A DNA stretch of 64,000 nt from positions 150,526,808 to 150,590,807 of the forward strand of contig OW804095.1 in the NCBI GenBank assembly GCA_942159475.1. The letters run 5' to 3'. Of this stretch, positions 24,394-36,832 are shown one piece after another. A program made the translations under genes and the position numbers. The first letter of the stretch is position 1. The number at the start of each line of letters is the position of its first letter. The notes under the pieces were generated by a model, which saw only the letters and a program-made list of their open reading frames with translations, did no database searches and was not told the origin of the DNA. This DNA comes from Sthenelais limicola. Lineage: Eukaryota; Annelida; Polychaeta; Phyllodocida; Sigalionidae.

Positions 24394-24509
24394 GCCCTAA
24401 TCCACTAATAGGCCGATTCTCATGCGATTCTCACACGATTTAGTGCAAAAGAGTCCCAGCTGCGGCGCAAATCGCATGAGATTGAGAATCGGTCTGGTAG
24501 ACTAGGGCC
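24394..24509. mobile_element. Foldback element, ~115 bp
   Basis: Arms GCCCTAATCCACTAATAGGC...GATTCTCATGCGATT and the near complement AATCGCATGAGATTGAGAAT...CTAGGGCC. Similar in style to the palindrome at 16303-16500 but different in sequence. Confidence 0.65.
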
Positions 24510-24805
24510 TTTTCTTCCTGAATTTCAGCCTAGTTTCTCATACCAATGTATATATACCGAGACTGGTATTTCGTGGGAATAGTTAATAATTAAATGTGGA
24601 AAAGGGGGTATATTATCTATTGATCCTGATGGTCTTTGTTCAAAAACATAGCCGTAGCTTTCATGGGCATAGTGATCAAATTCATAGAAAGCAGAACATA
24701 CACAAAGTATATGATATACTCGGGGATCAAATCTCCAGGAAAAAATCAACTAATTTTACCCGGGGGAACTTTCCTAGGGAGATGATCAGACCAAGGTGCT
24801 GAATA

Positions 24806-24974
24806 CAGTCTAGGCTCAGAGCCTCTCTGATCAGATAAGAATGGTATGTCAATGATTCGACGCCTACTGCGCTAATGGCTTTCCCGACCCTGGACTAGGC
24901 ATTCTAATGGGATTATAGTGGCATTTTGCGGCTTGGAACGAGAGGGGTTTCCCCAGTTTGAAGGGACTCTGAGC
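24806..24974 (+). mobile_element. Family B MITE, copy 6 (right end lost)
   Basis: Starts CAGTCTAGGCTCAGAG and runs to TTTGAAGGGACTCT; the last ~25 bp are missing. Confidence 0.7.
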
Positions 24975-25849
24975 GAAAAACTGTCAAAGACAGAATGTTG
25001 ACGTATTTCCACGTTGAAAAACTTATTGTTGTTTTCTTGCGAACAAAGAAATGGAAATAAAGTTTCTTATTTATAAAATGATGTAAATATCTCATTAGGC
25101 CTACCATATTTAGTTTGAGGGCTACCTGGTAGATCTCCAGTGGAGAAGGAGCTTGTCCTCTTCTTGATTTATCATTATGTATGTTTACTGAATAAAAGTT
25201 GTATAATAATACTACTGTGGGGATGTATGGGGAAATATACAACACGGCGTGGATCGTGTATACTGTCAACGTTAACATTCTAAACTCATGTTCTCAGGAT
25301 TTATATGGGAGTTTATGAGTGTTCACTTGCCTCGGGCAAAGTCTTGTCCTTAAGAAGTCAGACAAATGGTCATTAAATCAAATCTAACTTCTCCCTATGC
25401 TATTACACTGACAGGTATCATGTCTTTAGCCTTGCCCGCCCTACAGGGTTCAAATATCACAAGTTATTTAACCTTCTCCTGCCCAGGGCTAGACACCAAG
25501 GCACATATTGAACCAACCACAAAACGTGTAATAATATGGTGGGCGATAAAACGGGTAATAACATGGTGGGCGATAATAGAGAGACTTGGCCACACGCTCT
25601 GGGACAGTCTGAGAAACGGGATGAGTGAATGTCTACCTCAGTTTCTTTTTTTCCCCTTTTTTTCTTACATTTGGTACAAAAAGAATTCTCGCCCGTTTAT
25701 TAAATACATACTTTTCATAAAATAAATTTATACAGATTTACTTAGTAGCAAAAATACATAATCACTTTCAAAGGTTTTTGGTTCACTATAGTATACATAT
25801 TGCTGATTTTGTACGTGAATCACGTGTAGTCCTTTTTCCGGATCCTTTT

Positions 25850-25960
25850 TTGACATAATGACATTTTGTGGTCCTAATGGAATTATAATGACACTTTGCA
25901 GTTTGAGGCGAGAGGTTTTCCCTCCGTTTGAAGGGACTCTCTCAAAGTTGGCCTATACTG
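25850..25960 (+). mobile_element. Family B MITE, copy 7 (left half lost)
   Basis: Only the right half, ending in the degraded GGCCTATACTG. Confidence 0.65.
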
Positions 25961-26078
25961 CATAACATATTAACTCTTACCCCATGCAGTTTTATTTTAA
26001 ACAGATCCAACTACATCCCACAGTTTTAAAACAAAGTGAAGAGATACTGAAGATCATCAAGTTGATTTCAGAACTACT

Positions 26079-26282
26079 CAGTCCAGGTTCAAAGCCTCTC
26101 AGATCAGACAAGAATGGTATATAAGTGATTGGACGCCTACTGCGCTAAAGGGTTTCCTGGTCTGCCTAATGGGATTATAATGACATTTTGCGACCCTAAA
26201 ATAACTATAACGGCATTTTGCTGTTTGGACGAGAAGCTCTCCCTCAGTTTGAAGGGACTCTGTCAACTTTGAGCCTAGACTG
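26079..26282 (+). mobile_element. Family B MITE, copy 8
   Basis: Complete copy whose right terminal 52 bp has been tandemly amplified immediately downstream. Confidence 0.8.
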
Positions 26283-26490
26283 GAGAGGCTTTCCCTCAGT
26301 TTGAAGGGACTCTCTCAACTTTGAGCCTAGACTGGAGAGACTTTCCCTCAGTTTGAAGGGACTCTCTCAACTTTGAGCCTAGACTGGAGAGACTTTCCCT
26401 CAGTTTGAAGGGACTCTCTCAACTTTGAGCCTAGACTGGAGAGACTTTCCCTCAGTTTGAAGGGACTCTCTCAACACTGAGCCTAGACTG
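26231..26490 (+). repeat. Tandem array of family B right ends, 5 x 52 bp
   Basis: Units end at 26282, 26334, 26386, 26438 and 26490, an exact 52-bp period. Each unit is GAGAGRCTTTCCCTCAGTTT through GCCTAGACTG. The first unit is the original MITE end. Confidence 0.9.
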
Positions 26491-26770
26491 TACTATATTA
26501 TATAACTCTAAAGCCAGTCTGCTCCCCGGACAAAAGTTTCTTGGAAGTGTTTTCCACTTCTGGATCAGCCTGTCTCGATGCTCACCCTTGAATATGGGTA
26601 TGACCCTTATTCCCCGCTGCGGGCCCTTTCTCTACAGATAATTATGTTTGATCCCTGCCGTAGAATTCTTCCGCTTCAGTGCCAGGGCTGTATTTGTACC
26701 TGTACGCTTGGGCGGTCATCATCAGGCTTATTAGCTTGCACTATTCCGCCGCTAAAGAATAGGAAGATTA

Positions 26771-27005
26771 GGGTCAGATTTCCAGAAAATGCACAATTCA
26801 ACTTCGCCAATCTTCTCAAAGAACCCAAATTTTAGACGAAAATAAAGTTCAAAATACAGTTCAACCTAACCAAACAGATTGCTGGAATCAACGCAATGCC
26901 AAATATACTCGAATTTACCTAGTATTGGCCAAATTGCAGCCTAATTTAGCAGAATTTACTAAATGTGTACAGCTGCCAATTGTACATTTCCTGAAAATCT
27001 GACCC
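26771..27005 (-). mobile_element. Family A MITE, copy 18
   Basis: Complete, reversed, ATTA on both sides. Confidence 0.85.
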
Positions 27006-27251
27006 ATTAGTCCCAGAAGAGCGGCGACTTCTGTCATATATACAACGTCCCATGTATTGCTACAGCTCAATGGGGGAGAGAATGGGCAAACAACTCCTCA
27101 ATCGCACATTAAACTTTTGATGTTTCTATTAAAAAAACCAAGTGGATCTATATTTAAAGCGCACTCGGGGGAAAACGAAAAAAGATTCTCTTTACATCTG
27201 ATATTCAAGGGATTCAGGCTATGGAGATGATGGTAAACATATCGGTTATAA

Positions 27252-27486
27252 GGGTCAGATTTCCAGAAAATGTACAATTCAACTTCGCCAATCTTCTCAA
27301 ATAACCCAAATTTCAGACGAAAATAAAGTTCAAAATACAGTTCAACCTAGCCAAACAGATTGCTAGCATCAATGCAATGCCGAATATACTCGAATTCACC
27401 TAGTAATGACCAAATTGCAGCCTAATTTAGCAGAATCTACTAAATGTGTACAGCTGCCAATTGTACATTTTCTGAAAATCTGACCC
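27252..27486 (-). mobile_element. Family A MITE, copy 19
   Basis: Complete, reversed, very close in sequence to copy 18. Flanks ATAA / ATGT do not match. Confidence 0.8.
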
Positions 27487-28429
27487 ATGTGCATGACATT
27501 CCGTTCATAAACGGACAAAAATACACCTCTAGGCTGATGGATAGGGCGATAAATTGATCTGTTTTTGTCCCTTATAATCTTACTTATATGATTGAACACA
27601 TCAGGCGGAGGGAGAAGGAGGAGTATCTTCCAGATTTCAAACACCATTTGTACTTTTCACAGCCCAGTTGTCTGGAGCACAATACCCTGGACATTTATCA
27701 AGGGAATAAAATATATATTCACTCTTGTACTTTGTCATATTTGGGGAGGCGGTTTGAATGTAATTCTAAATAATATCCATAGATGTAATACCAGGGTCCT
27801 AGCTTAATTATTGTGGGCTTCCCTCGATGGTATTAGGCGATGAATGGCCCACCAACTCTGGGGCAATAATTCGATATCCTAGCCGAAACCATATAAGATG
27901 TATTGATGATAAAATGAATAAGGGGCTTTGAAAAGATAAAAGGATTGCGCAACGTAGAAGAATACCACCAATAAAATTGAAATTAGTTGACAACTAGGCC
28001 TATCACTCATTTAAGCCACCTTGCACTTTGAATTTGATAGCAATTTACGAAGTCTTTTCATTTAACAGTATTTGATTGGGCAAATAGATTAATAAATCAG
28101 TATTTTTCATCAATTCATATCGCAGCATTTATAAAGATAAATGCCTTGAAGTACCAACATATGCCAAAATAAATGCAAAGACTGAAGTTTGAGGTTGTGG
28201 TGTTATTATTTATTTAATATTTATAAAGACTATTTTTGTCTTGCAGGGTCATAGAAATAACTTACAGATAGGTTCTTAAGTGTAACATTACAAACGAATG
28301 ATATTATAAATATTCTCCCGGATACAAATTGAGCCCAATAAAGTATACATGAGATTACTATGTCTGCTTAGACGTTAATCATTATTGACCTTAGACATGA
28401 GAGGCATTAGCTGAGGAAGGGACCCAGCA
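27487..28429. other. Intronic sequence without a recognised feature
   Basis: No supported ORF or repeat. Confidence 0.4.
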
Positions 28430-28447
28430 GGGGGGGGGGGGGGGGGG
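28430..28447. repeat. Poly-G run
   Basis: About 17 consecutive G. Confidence 0.85.
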
Positions 28448-28489
28448 CTCAAGAAGCAGGAGATCTAAGCAGTGATGATATATAGATAA

Positions 28490-28725
28490 GGGTCAGATTT
28501 TCAGAAAAATGTACAATTGACAGCTGTACACATTTAGAAAATTCTGCAAGATTAGGCTGAAATTTAGTCAATACTAGGTAAAGTCGAGTATATTCGGTAC
28601 TGCATGTATACTAGCAATCTGTTTGGTTATGTTGAACTGTATTTCGAACTTTATTTTCGTCTGAAATTTGGGTTATTTTAGAGAATTGGTGAAGGTGAAT
28701 TGTACATCTTCTGAAAATGTGACCC
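28490..28725 (+). mobile_element. Family A MITE, copy 20 (flanked by a 26-bp duplication)
   Basis: Complete. Flanking sequence ATCTAAGCAGTGATGATRTA TAGATA occurs on both sides of the element (about 28463-28488 and 28728-28753), much longer than the family's 4-bp duplication. Confidence 0.8.
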
Positions 28726-28933
28726 ATATCTAAGCAGTGATGATGTATAGATATATTGCCTATGATACGCTGGTAGCAGTTTTTAGCTGCAATGAATGTG
28801 AACTGCGCATATTTGCCTTCACCTATTGCCATTGAGAGTACAAGTCCTCGCAGGAGGGACTACTTGACTTGAAGCAATCACGCCAAGCGGCACGTACCGT
28901 TCTAGAGGAGAAAAGGTAGAGGTCCATATACCC

Positions 28934-29120
28934 CAGTCTAGGCCCAAAGATGAGAGAGTCCCTTCAAACGAAGGGAAAGCCTCTCAAAAGGCAAAGTGCC
29001 ATTATAATTCCATTAAGACCGCAAAATGTCATTATATTCCCATTAAAACGGCCAGGAAACCGATTAGCGAGTAGGCTGACATACCATTCTTATCTGATCT
29101 GAGGGTTTGGACCTAGAGTG
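28934..29120 (-). mobile_element. Family B MITE, copy 9
   Basis: Reversed, slightly shortened inside. Confidence 0.75.
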
Positions 29121-29653
29121 TACTCTTAGATTAGTACAGGGCAAAAATATATCTTTTTAATTTTCATTTTTTAAAAAATTCTGTCCTCAATATAATGAAG
29201 AGTGACAGTGGATACTTATATCCTTGACTGATATCCGATGATTATAACACATATTTTCCCCATTTTATAATGTGCTTTCAGTGTTCATTAGAACTTTTAG
29301 AAGTTCTATGCCATAATAATAATGACAGGATTCTCCCTCCAAGTTGAGGTTAATAGTACACTATCGACTTGAGGGAAGCCTTTACCAAGAGCAAATGATA
29401 AGCTCAATCTAACCTCTAGCTGTAGAAATTCCTGAATCCGGCTACGAACGTATCTGCTAAACACTATATATTTCTTCTTTCATTTTTTCTCATGGCGAAT
29501 TTCAACACCTGAGGATATGAGCTGTAATTTTATTGCTACTAAAATGAGAAGCTAACGAGCTTTTTCTCACAAGACCAGGACTAAAGGTTAACTTGTTAAC
29601 AGCATTATTTGTGAGTGGTATGTCCACACACATCTTATTCACCACATATATGT
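29121..29653. other. Intronic sequence without a recognised feature
   Basis: Nothing supported. Confidence 0.4.
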
Positions 29654-29888
29654 GGGTGAAATCGCCAGAAAGTGTACAATTCGCCTTCTCCAATCATCGC
29701 AAAATACTCAAATTTAAGACAAGAGTAATGTTCAACATTTGGTTCAACCTATCCCAACAGATTGTTTGAATCAAGGCAATATCAAATATAGTCAGATATA
29801 CCGAGTATTGACCATTTTCCAGTCTAATCTAGCAGAATTTACTAAATGTGTAGACCTGCCGATTGTACATTTTTAAAAGATCTGACCC
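29654..29888 (-). mobile_element. Family A MITE, copy 21 (variant left end)
   Basis: Left end GGGTGAAATCGCCAGAAAGT, the second end type of the family; right end of the usual type. Confidence 0.75.
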
Positions 29889-30094
29889 TTATATATTAGC
29901 TGTAAATATGCATTTGTTGAATGGAGAACTTGTGGCATCACAAATACCTCATTGGTTTTATTCTTCTATACGACATGGGAGAAAACAATTAATTCCAAGG
30001 ACAAACCACTTGCGGTGGAACATGTCAAATTTTCAATTGCTATAACTATGTAATAAACTTTATTTCTAGATCAAATAAGTCCATGTTTAGATTG

Positions 30095-30305
30095 GTGAGT
30101 GAGTGAGATTGATTGCTTTTAATACGCCCTTATCAACACTTTGAAGTGTTATATCAAGGGCGGGAGAGCTAAGAGGGAGGCAGTTTATGATCATACCCAG
30201 GAAATAGAGATAGAGAAGAAGGGAGAGAGAGACAGAGAAAAGAGACAGAAAGGCACTTTAACGTCTTACCCAGGACCAGGCACTTTAAGGTCTTACCCAG
30301 GACGT
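30095..30305. repeat. GTGAGTGAGTGAGATTG dispersed repeat, copy 1
   Basis: Starts with GTGAGTGAGTGAGATTG, continues through GCCCTTATCAACAC and TATCAAGGGCGGGAGAGCT, and ends in GACAGAGAAAAGAGACAG with a duplicated CACTTTAA...TTACCCAGGAC. Shared with 34380-34565. Confidence 0.75.
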
Positions 30306-30709
30306 CATGTTTAGATTCGTGCACACCAAACTATGGTACTTCAGCCAACGAGCCCAGATTACATTTTGACTGCAATTACCGCTAGAGCTCTAGGGTTGAA
30401 CAAGGCAATCGAGTCTGACTTAAAATAGGCAACATATTGGCTGTAAACCCTCTCATGTTCAAATTACCACAATGTGTGCTTAAGTAATTGCACCCCATGT
30501 GAATAGCTAAATTGGGTATATATATATGTATACCCACAAGGCCAAATACCCAAGTAAATGACTTTATTATACCTTCCTGTGGGGTGTGCATGGAGGACCA
30601 AATATCGTTTCCTTATTAAAACATTCCTGGGACGCTCCAGACAAAACATACCATGGAAATTAGTTTCTTCGACCACATTGTAACTGTACACATAACGGGT
30701 TTCCTTAAA

Positions 30710-30977
30710 CACTCTAGGTCCAAACCCTCAGATCAGATAAGCACTCTAGGTCCAAACCCTCAGATCAGATAAGCACTCTAGGTCCAAACCCTCAGATCAG
30801 ATAAGAATGGTATGTCAGCCTAATTTGCTTATTGGTCTCCTCGCCTAAGACTCGGCGTTTTAATGGGAATATAATGTAATTGTGCGGTCTTAATGTAATT
30901 ATGATGGCACTTTGCGGTTTGAGGCGACAGGCTTTCCCTTCATTTGAAGGGACTCTCCCATCTTTGGGCCTAGACTG
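30710..30977 (+). mobile_element. Family B MITE, copy 10 (left end triplicated)
   Basis: The first 32 bp (CACTCTAGGTCCAAACCCTC through GATAAG) occurs three times in tandem before the rest of the element. The outer duplication TAAA is intact on both sides. Confidence 0.85.
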
Positions 30978-30981
30978 TAAA

Positions 30982-31600
30982 GCTACAGAAAGGATACTTG
31001 TGGAAGGCAAACAAGTACCCATACAATATTTCACATGGTAATGTATGCTGTGTGGCTGATTTATCAAACCAAGGATCAGAATGAATAATCATAAGTTGCC
31101 TTTATTGCCCATCGCCAGCATTAAGTCCCTGGGAATTGTGTGCTGCATCAACAAACAAAACATATACAGGATATATGTCAATTCCTCCAGGGTTCTCTGT
31201 ATTAAAGTGGCATTGCATTATTTCATATATTGTGGAAGATGTTTAGGATAGTGTCGGCCATTGTTGTACTTTCTATAATGTAAAGTAAAGTAAATTGTAC
31301 AGCACTGCTAACAAAATATTATATTTGAGAATGTAACCCTGGAAAGTAAAGTTACACTATGTAATATTACGAGAAATGTGCCTTAAAACCTCTCAGACTT
31401 TACTAGGTTCTGTAAATACCTACCCTTAGTACAAAGGGTCATATACACATATTGTCATACCGGTACGTTAATTTTTCCGATGTGTTATATCTTTTATTAG
31501 TAGATTAGAAACTCCCTATAAATAGATTAGAAATCTATCACTTTCTAAAAGGGTAACTGTTGGAAGAACTGGGATTTAACAAACCTGGACATACATATTA
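30982..31600. other. Intronic sequence without a recognised feature
   Basis: Nothing supported. Confidence 0.4.
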
Positions 31601-31679
31601 TACCCAATTTGATCATCTCTACATATTCATGTAACTGTTTATGACAAATAAAAGTATTTCTCAATTCAATTCAATTCAA
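31601..31679 (+). mobile_element. LINE 3'-end fragment with TCAAT tail
   Basis: AATAAA at 31647-31652 followed by TCAATTCAATTCAATTCAA. The left boundary is unknown. Confidence 0.45.
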
Positions 31680-31965
31680 AGATGGCTCCTAGCGGCTCAG
31701 AATTAGCAAGTGAAAACCCACGCTCTTGAAATGTTTCACACTCATGCAGTCTCTCAATCCAATTAAGGGACTGTCCAGAGATCGAGGCTTATGTCTGAAT
31801 ACAAAGCTTGTAAAGCAAGACCAATCACCTTAAGAATGGCTGGGAAAACCTTGGTTGAGTTGGGTCTATAGAAATAATATCCCTCACAATCCAATCCCAA
31901 GAATCGCGACTATTATGATGACACCTTCAATCTATTCAGAACAATCGGTAGGAAAAATACCAAAG

Positions 31966-32010
31966 AGTGAGTGAGTGAGATTGGTTGCTTTACGCCCTTA
32001 TAAATCAAAG
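31966..32010. repeat. GTGAGTGAGTGAGATTG dispersed repeat, fragment
   Basis: Only the first ~45 bp are present. Confidence 0.6.
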
Positions 32011-32417
32011 AGTTTCGATTTGTTTTTTAAAGAGTGTTGAAAAAGTATTGGGGGGTTACTTGAAGGATCAGCAGGTACTTTGTGAATGAGACCTCGCCTC
32101 CTCTCATATCATGCGGAAGAAACTGATTGCCGTAGGAAGCGGAACTGGCAGTTAGTAAGAATGGATGAAATATGAACCTGTTGGACTAATATCAGGCACT
32201 ATATAAAAAGAGATGAAAATAAAATAATATAACTTATCATACCCAGTCCTTCAAACTTCGCTATACTTGAATGTAGTAGGCGGTGCAAAGGGAATCCGAT
32301 ACGTTGTTTTTATTTCAAAATTAATTAATGATTAAATGTCACTTGAAAGTATATATATTGCAGGAGAGACCTTCCACGGAGACCTTGAAGAGCGCGAATC
32401 AGGGGAAGATTGAAGAA

Positions 32418-32418
<1 letters not shown>

Positions 32419-32464
<46 letters not shown>

Positions 32465-32624
32465 GAGAGAGAGAGGAGAGAGAGGAGAGAGAGACACTCA
32501 GGAAGAGAGCTAAAGATAGGGGCAAAGGAGAGAGAGAAAGAGACGCAGAGAGAGATAGACAGAGAAAGAGAGAGAGAGAGAGAGGGGGGTGGGGGGGGGG
32601 GGAGAAAGGGGGGGTGGGGAGAGA
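32419..32624. repeat. Long purine (GA)n and poly-G tract
   Basis: About 200 bp almost entirely purine on the plus strand, ending in G runs. ORFs across it encode Arg-Glu repeats and are not genes. Such tracts can form triplex DNA. Confidence 0.9.
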
Positions 32625-33060
32625 TACAGTTTGTCTTGCGATATCAGGGTTGCGATACGTTTCATATCGCACCCTGTCTGATGGTGGGGGTGTCTGGGGG
32701 GTGTCTGGGGGTGAGGGTGCGATTTTATACCCAGGCACAAATTGGGCATATCGCACGTACATCCCCCTGTCTCCTCCTGTGTTGCCTAGTCAACCTACCA
32801 ATAGACTACACGTGGTACACGTGCTAGACGATCCCACTTCAACCACCAAGGTCAACAACCAAGGTCAGACTCAGTGTGTCAAGATTAATAGTTATGACCC
32901 ACCGCTGGTTCTCACTGACCCTTCTCCCGCCCTTCTCCCTACAGACACATTCAAGGAATTATGTTCTTATGAATACATATAGGCGTAGTGTAACGTCATA
33001 AGTCTTTTTCACCCTGCTTTGTGGGAATATCAATACACATTGTTGCTAATGTCGACGATA

Positions 33061-33240
33061 TCACTTACACTCCACACATGTCGCGAGTGGACGGGGGAAC
33101 GACGTTTTTGCATGGAATTCATTACGCAACGTCAGTTTCAACGACGTAAAGTCGTTTATCACAGGGTTGTTGCGTGACGCGCGTCAGATACGTTCTTGCA
33201 TTCCCCGCCGAAGGAGCTTTACGTCACCCTGCGTGTCATT
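33061..33240. promoter_or_regulatory. CpG-dense patch with TGACG/CGTCA motifs
   Basis: A local cluster of ACGTC motifs, including the palindrome TGACGCGCGTCA (33175-33186) and TACGTCA (33220-33226). A further AACGTCA lies just upstream at 32992. It contrasts with the AT-rich intron and is a candidate enhancer or alternative promoter. Confidence 0.3.
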
Positions 33241-33585
33241 GTTTTGTCTTTCCTGCTTTCTTCTTCAACTTCTTCTTATCTTTTAACATATCGTCGACTT
33301 TTAACAGCAGTGTATAGGCTACCGTATATCTTGCTGCATGTACTTCAACCCTCTCAACACTCGATTGCTCTTTATGTGCGCAGTGATAGGACGCATTGGT
33401 CAGTAAGGTCATATAAATCAGCCGATCCCTTTAGGCCTTTCACAATAATCGATTTAAATAGATTAATGATGACTCACACCTTTGCTTTTGCAGATTTCAG
33501 TGCGAAGTAGAGCAATGGTCTGAAAGACATATATTATGAGATGGTTTAGGCAAACCAGACCTATTTGAATACATAAATTCCCAAA

Positions 33586-33789
33586 CACTCTAGGTCCATA
33601 CCCTCAGATCAGATACGAATGGTGTGTCAGCCTACTTCGCTAATCGGTATCCCTGCCTAGAGCTCGGCGTTTTAATGGGAATATAATGACATTTTGCGGT
33701 CTTAATGGAATTATAATGGCACTTTGCGGTTTGAGGCGAGAGGCTTTCCCTTCGCTGGAAGGGACTTTCTCAACTTTGGGCCTAGACTG
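33586..33789 (+). mobile_element. Family B MITE, copy 11
   Basis: Complete, duplication CAAA on both sides. Confidence 0.85.
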
Positions 33790-34379
33790 CAAACTAGGGA
33801 TCGCCATTTCCATTCATTGAGTCTCATTGTAAACACACAAATTATTTCTTATCAAATATCAGTTCACAGGATAAAATCTACTTGATGGATGCTTTAATTG
33901 TTCAGGCCATCAAGTATACATTTTTGTTTTTTGTTTTTTTGTCGCCTTTCCCTCCTCTTTTTACACCTTCTAAATAGTTTCCTAACGAAATATAAGGCCT
34001 ATCTCCTTACGCCCTTCAATCCAAACTTCGTGCTCTCGTTTACGGTCAATCCCTCCTGAAATTAGTCCATTGAGTACACTCTAAACCGACATGAAATGAA
34101 GAGTCAAATACGATGGTGTACTCTGTCAACACATTGGCAAAAACATCCATTTTGATCCACTTAGCTATAAGTCATAGCTAAATGACCCCTTCATGATTCA
34201 GCACCCTAGCTTCAGCACAATGTATTCTCTCCGCCCCGATGATAAAAACGTAGTGTTTTTAACGTATGTGGTTCAAGACGTACAGATACGAAAACCATCG
34301 TCAACTCTGTTAAAGTAACAATTCCCACATATTTCATAAGCGCGGTGTTAAAGCTGAGTTCTCAGTTAACATCGATAGA

Positions 34380-34565
34380 AGTGAGTGAGTGAGTGAGATT
34401 GGTTGCTTTACGCCCTTATCAACACATTTAATAAGGTTATATCAAGGGCGGGAGAGCTGAGAGGAAGGCAGTTTATTATCATACCCAGGAAATAGAGATA
34501 GAGAAGAAGGGAGAGAAAGACAGAGAAAAAGAGACAGGAAGGCACTTTATCGAAGGCACTTTATA
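34380..34565. repeat. GTGAGTGAGTGAGATTG dispersed repeat, copy 2
   Basis: Nearly the same content as 30095-30305, including the GGCACTTTAT duplication at the end. Confidence 0.75.
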
Positions 34566-35322
34566 GAAACAATCTAAAGATTTTCTACTTTCTGTTAAGC
34601 TTTTTCCCAGCCCATCTAAAAGTCATTTGAGCAAAGTTGTGGACGATTTTACCCTGTTGTTCATGTTTCAAAAACGTTCACATTCATATTTCTGTCACAC
34701 CAAGTTAATTATTTTACTGCGGTGATTCCCTTATTATCGCTCAATGGCGCTCGTTTTCCCTCGGCCAATTAGACTTCAAGCTCTTTTATACACATATAAC
34801 AACATGTTGATTGATAACTTCCTAAAGGTCAAACAATGAAGGAGTAAACTTGGTAGGACCTTTCTGTCATAACAACCGAGAACACCTCTTTAAGATCTGG
34901 ATGGTTTGTGAGCCCAATGTGCAAGTCATGCCACCGCCTACAAGAAAGGAATTTCTCCACCACGAGTGGCTCTCTTTAACTCGCCACCTGCTCGCGAGGC
35001 CTACGTGTTGGCTCACACATATACTCCATGATTCCAACTTCTCCCAAGTTTTCCCGGAATACTTAGCCATACTTATGATTCAAGTGCATTCCAGTCCACC
35101 CACCTACAATCTAAATAATGTACATTTTGGATCTAACTAATCTAACCCGCAAAACCAAACATTGAGTTTTGAATTGAGATGCGAAGATATTTTGAAATGA
35201 TGGACTGTGTTCCATACTTCCTTGCACATGATAAAGTATGTTTTAAAGATGACGAAATTAAATTTTAAAATTAATTTGTGAAAAACCTAATCAAAGGTAC
35301 GTTGAGGTTCTGACTCATATAT
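34566..35322. other. Intronic sequence without a recognised feature
   Basis: A 96-codon plus-strand frame at 34850-35140 has no domain and an opposing frame; not called. Confidence 0.4.
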
Positions 35323-35547
35323 GGGTCAGATTTTCAGAAAATGTACAATTCAGCTTTGCCAATCTTCTCAAATAACCCACATTTTAGACGAAAATAAAAT
35401 TCAAAATACAGTTCAGCCTAACCAAAGAGATTGCTAGAATGAATGCAATGCCGAATGCACTCAAATTTACCTGGCATTGACCAAATTGCAGCCTAATTTG
35501 GCAGAATTTACTAGCTGCCAATTGTACATTTTCTGAAAATCTGACCC
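35323..35547 (-). mobile_element. Family A MITE, copy 22
   Basis: Complete, reversed, with a small deletion near the right end; flanks ATAT / ACAT. Confidence 0.8.
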
Positions 35548-35848
35548 ACATATAGATCAAGTGTGACCATGTGTATAATATTAGAGGGCAAACGGGAACA
35601 CCAAAGTGTTCAAGGCCTAGATGTAGCCAAAGAGTTATCATTTAACTCTAAGATATATCATACTAACAATAGTAGGTGCTGTCAATATAAACAATTATAC
35701 ATATTCATGTCCGTATAAGGTCACCAAGATATACAGTCAGGGATGTTCTCAATACCAATGTCAAGGTTTATTTAATTATATTATACATGTATTGCATATG
35801 GGCTAGGGTAGCTGGAGAGATGTCCTCTTATAGCGATCAAAAATCTAC

Positions 35849-35873
35849 AATAAACGTTTCTAAATCTAAATCT
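35849..35873 (+). mobile_element. LINE 3' tail with CTAAAT repeats
   Basis: AATAAA followed by TTTCTAAATCTAAATCT. The same tail style occurs inside the family B copy at 43392-43727. Confidence 0.4.
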
Positions 35874-36499
35874 ATTCTCTTGAAAATTATTATGTAATAT
35901 ACTACGTCTTATTACATAATGCATTAATCCATGGCATGACAGCATACATATGAATTATATGAAATATAAATGTGAATCAAGTACATTAAGTTCTCCCCTT
36001 ATCGCCTTGGCCCACATATAGCAGCAGGAGCAGCTGGGGAAGGTCATCATCTAGTTACTATAAGTACGTATGTGTTCAGCGTTTAGTGCGTTGATACATA
36101 TATAAGTCTTTTTTTATTAACCTCCCAAATAAATAATAAAAAGAATCGTCAGAGTATAGACATGTTTCCATGCACTTAGCACATGCTATGTAGAGAGAAA
36201 AGGACCAACGATTCTCAATGGTTCAAGGGAAATCAAGATTGTAAAAAAGCCCTACCAATGGCACTGACCTGAAAGTGTCATTTATGCTTAGTTTTCGCAT
36301 GAATCTGTAATACAGAAAGTTATCTTATCAATCATCGCAGTGGAATCACGCCCTTATAAGTTATACCACGATCGTGGGTTGTACACGCTGTAAATGAGTG
36401 GATACATGCCATCGTATATTGTAGCTGAGATACCACGCGGGAAAATTATGACACTTTTTTTAGCCTAAGTCTAAGAAGCCTCTTTATTGGTTGACGTTA

Positions 36500-36540
36500 C
36501 GGCCGCTGATGACGTCACGGTTATTCGTGACGCCATATGC
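36500..36540. promoter_or_regulatory. CRE and TGACG cluster in FGF intron 2
   Basis: Consensus TGACGTCA at 36510-36517 with nearby TTGACGTTACG and CGTGACGCC. A second cluster (GTGACGTTGCGTGACGTCG and AACGTCATGA) lies at 36833-36861. Confidence 0.3.
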
Positions 36541-36737
36541 AGTCAAAAAATATTTGTCAAATTTGACATATAAATTTGTCAAGTTCTGCTAAATTAGAAG
36601 AGTAGTTGGTATTGCGTTGATTTAAAAAATCTGTTTGGTTATGTTGAACATTATTTTGAACCTAATTTTTGTTTTGAATTTGGGTTATTTGAAAGGATTG
36701 GTGAAGGTCAATTGTTCATATTCTGGCGACTTCACCC
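36540..36737 (+). mobile_element. Family A MITE, copy 23 (diverged, shortened)
   Basis: Recognisable interior and right part; the right end is the variant CTGGCGACTTCACCC. The left end is degraded. Confidence 0.55.
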
Positions 36738-36832
36738 ACATACATAGCGTATATTAGAGGTAGATGCGGCGCGCATTTATATATAGTTGACCTTCAGACT
36801 TCAGCTTAACGTCCTCTACCAGATTTCCTTGT

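Noticed and set aside
30710..30810. CRISPR-like array (three identical 32-bp units)
   Set aside because: Units are directly adjacent with no spacers and are a transposon end in a eukaryotic genome.
32325..32982. ORFs of 145 and 190 codons over the GA tract
   Set aside because: They translate a purine microsatellite (Arg-Glu or Ser-Leu repeats) with no domain.
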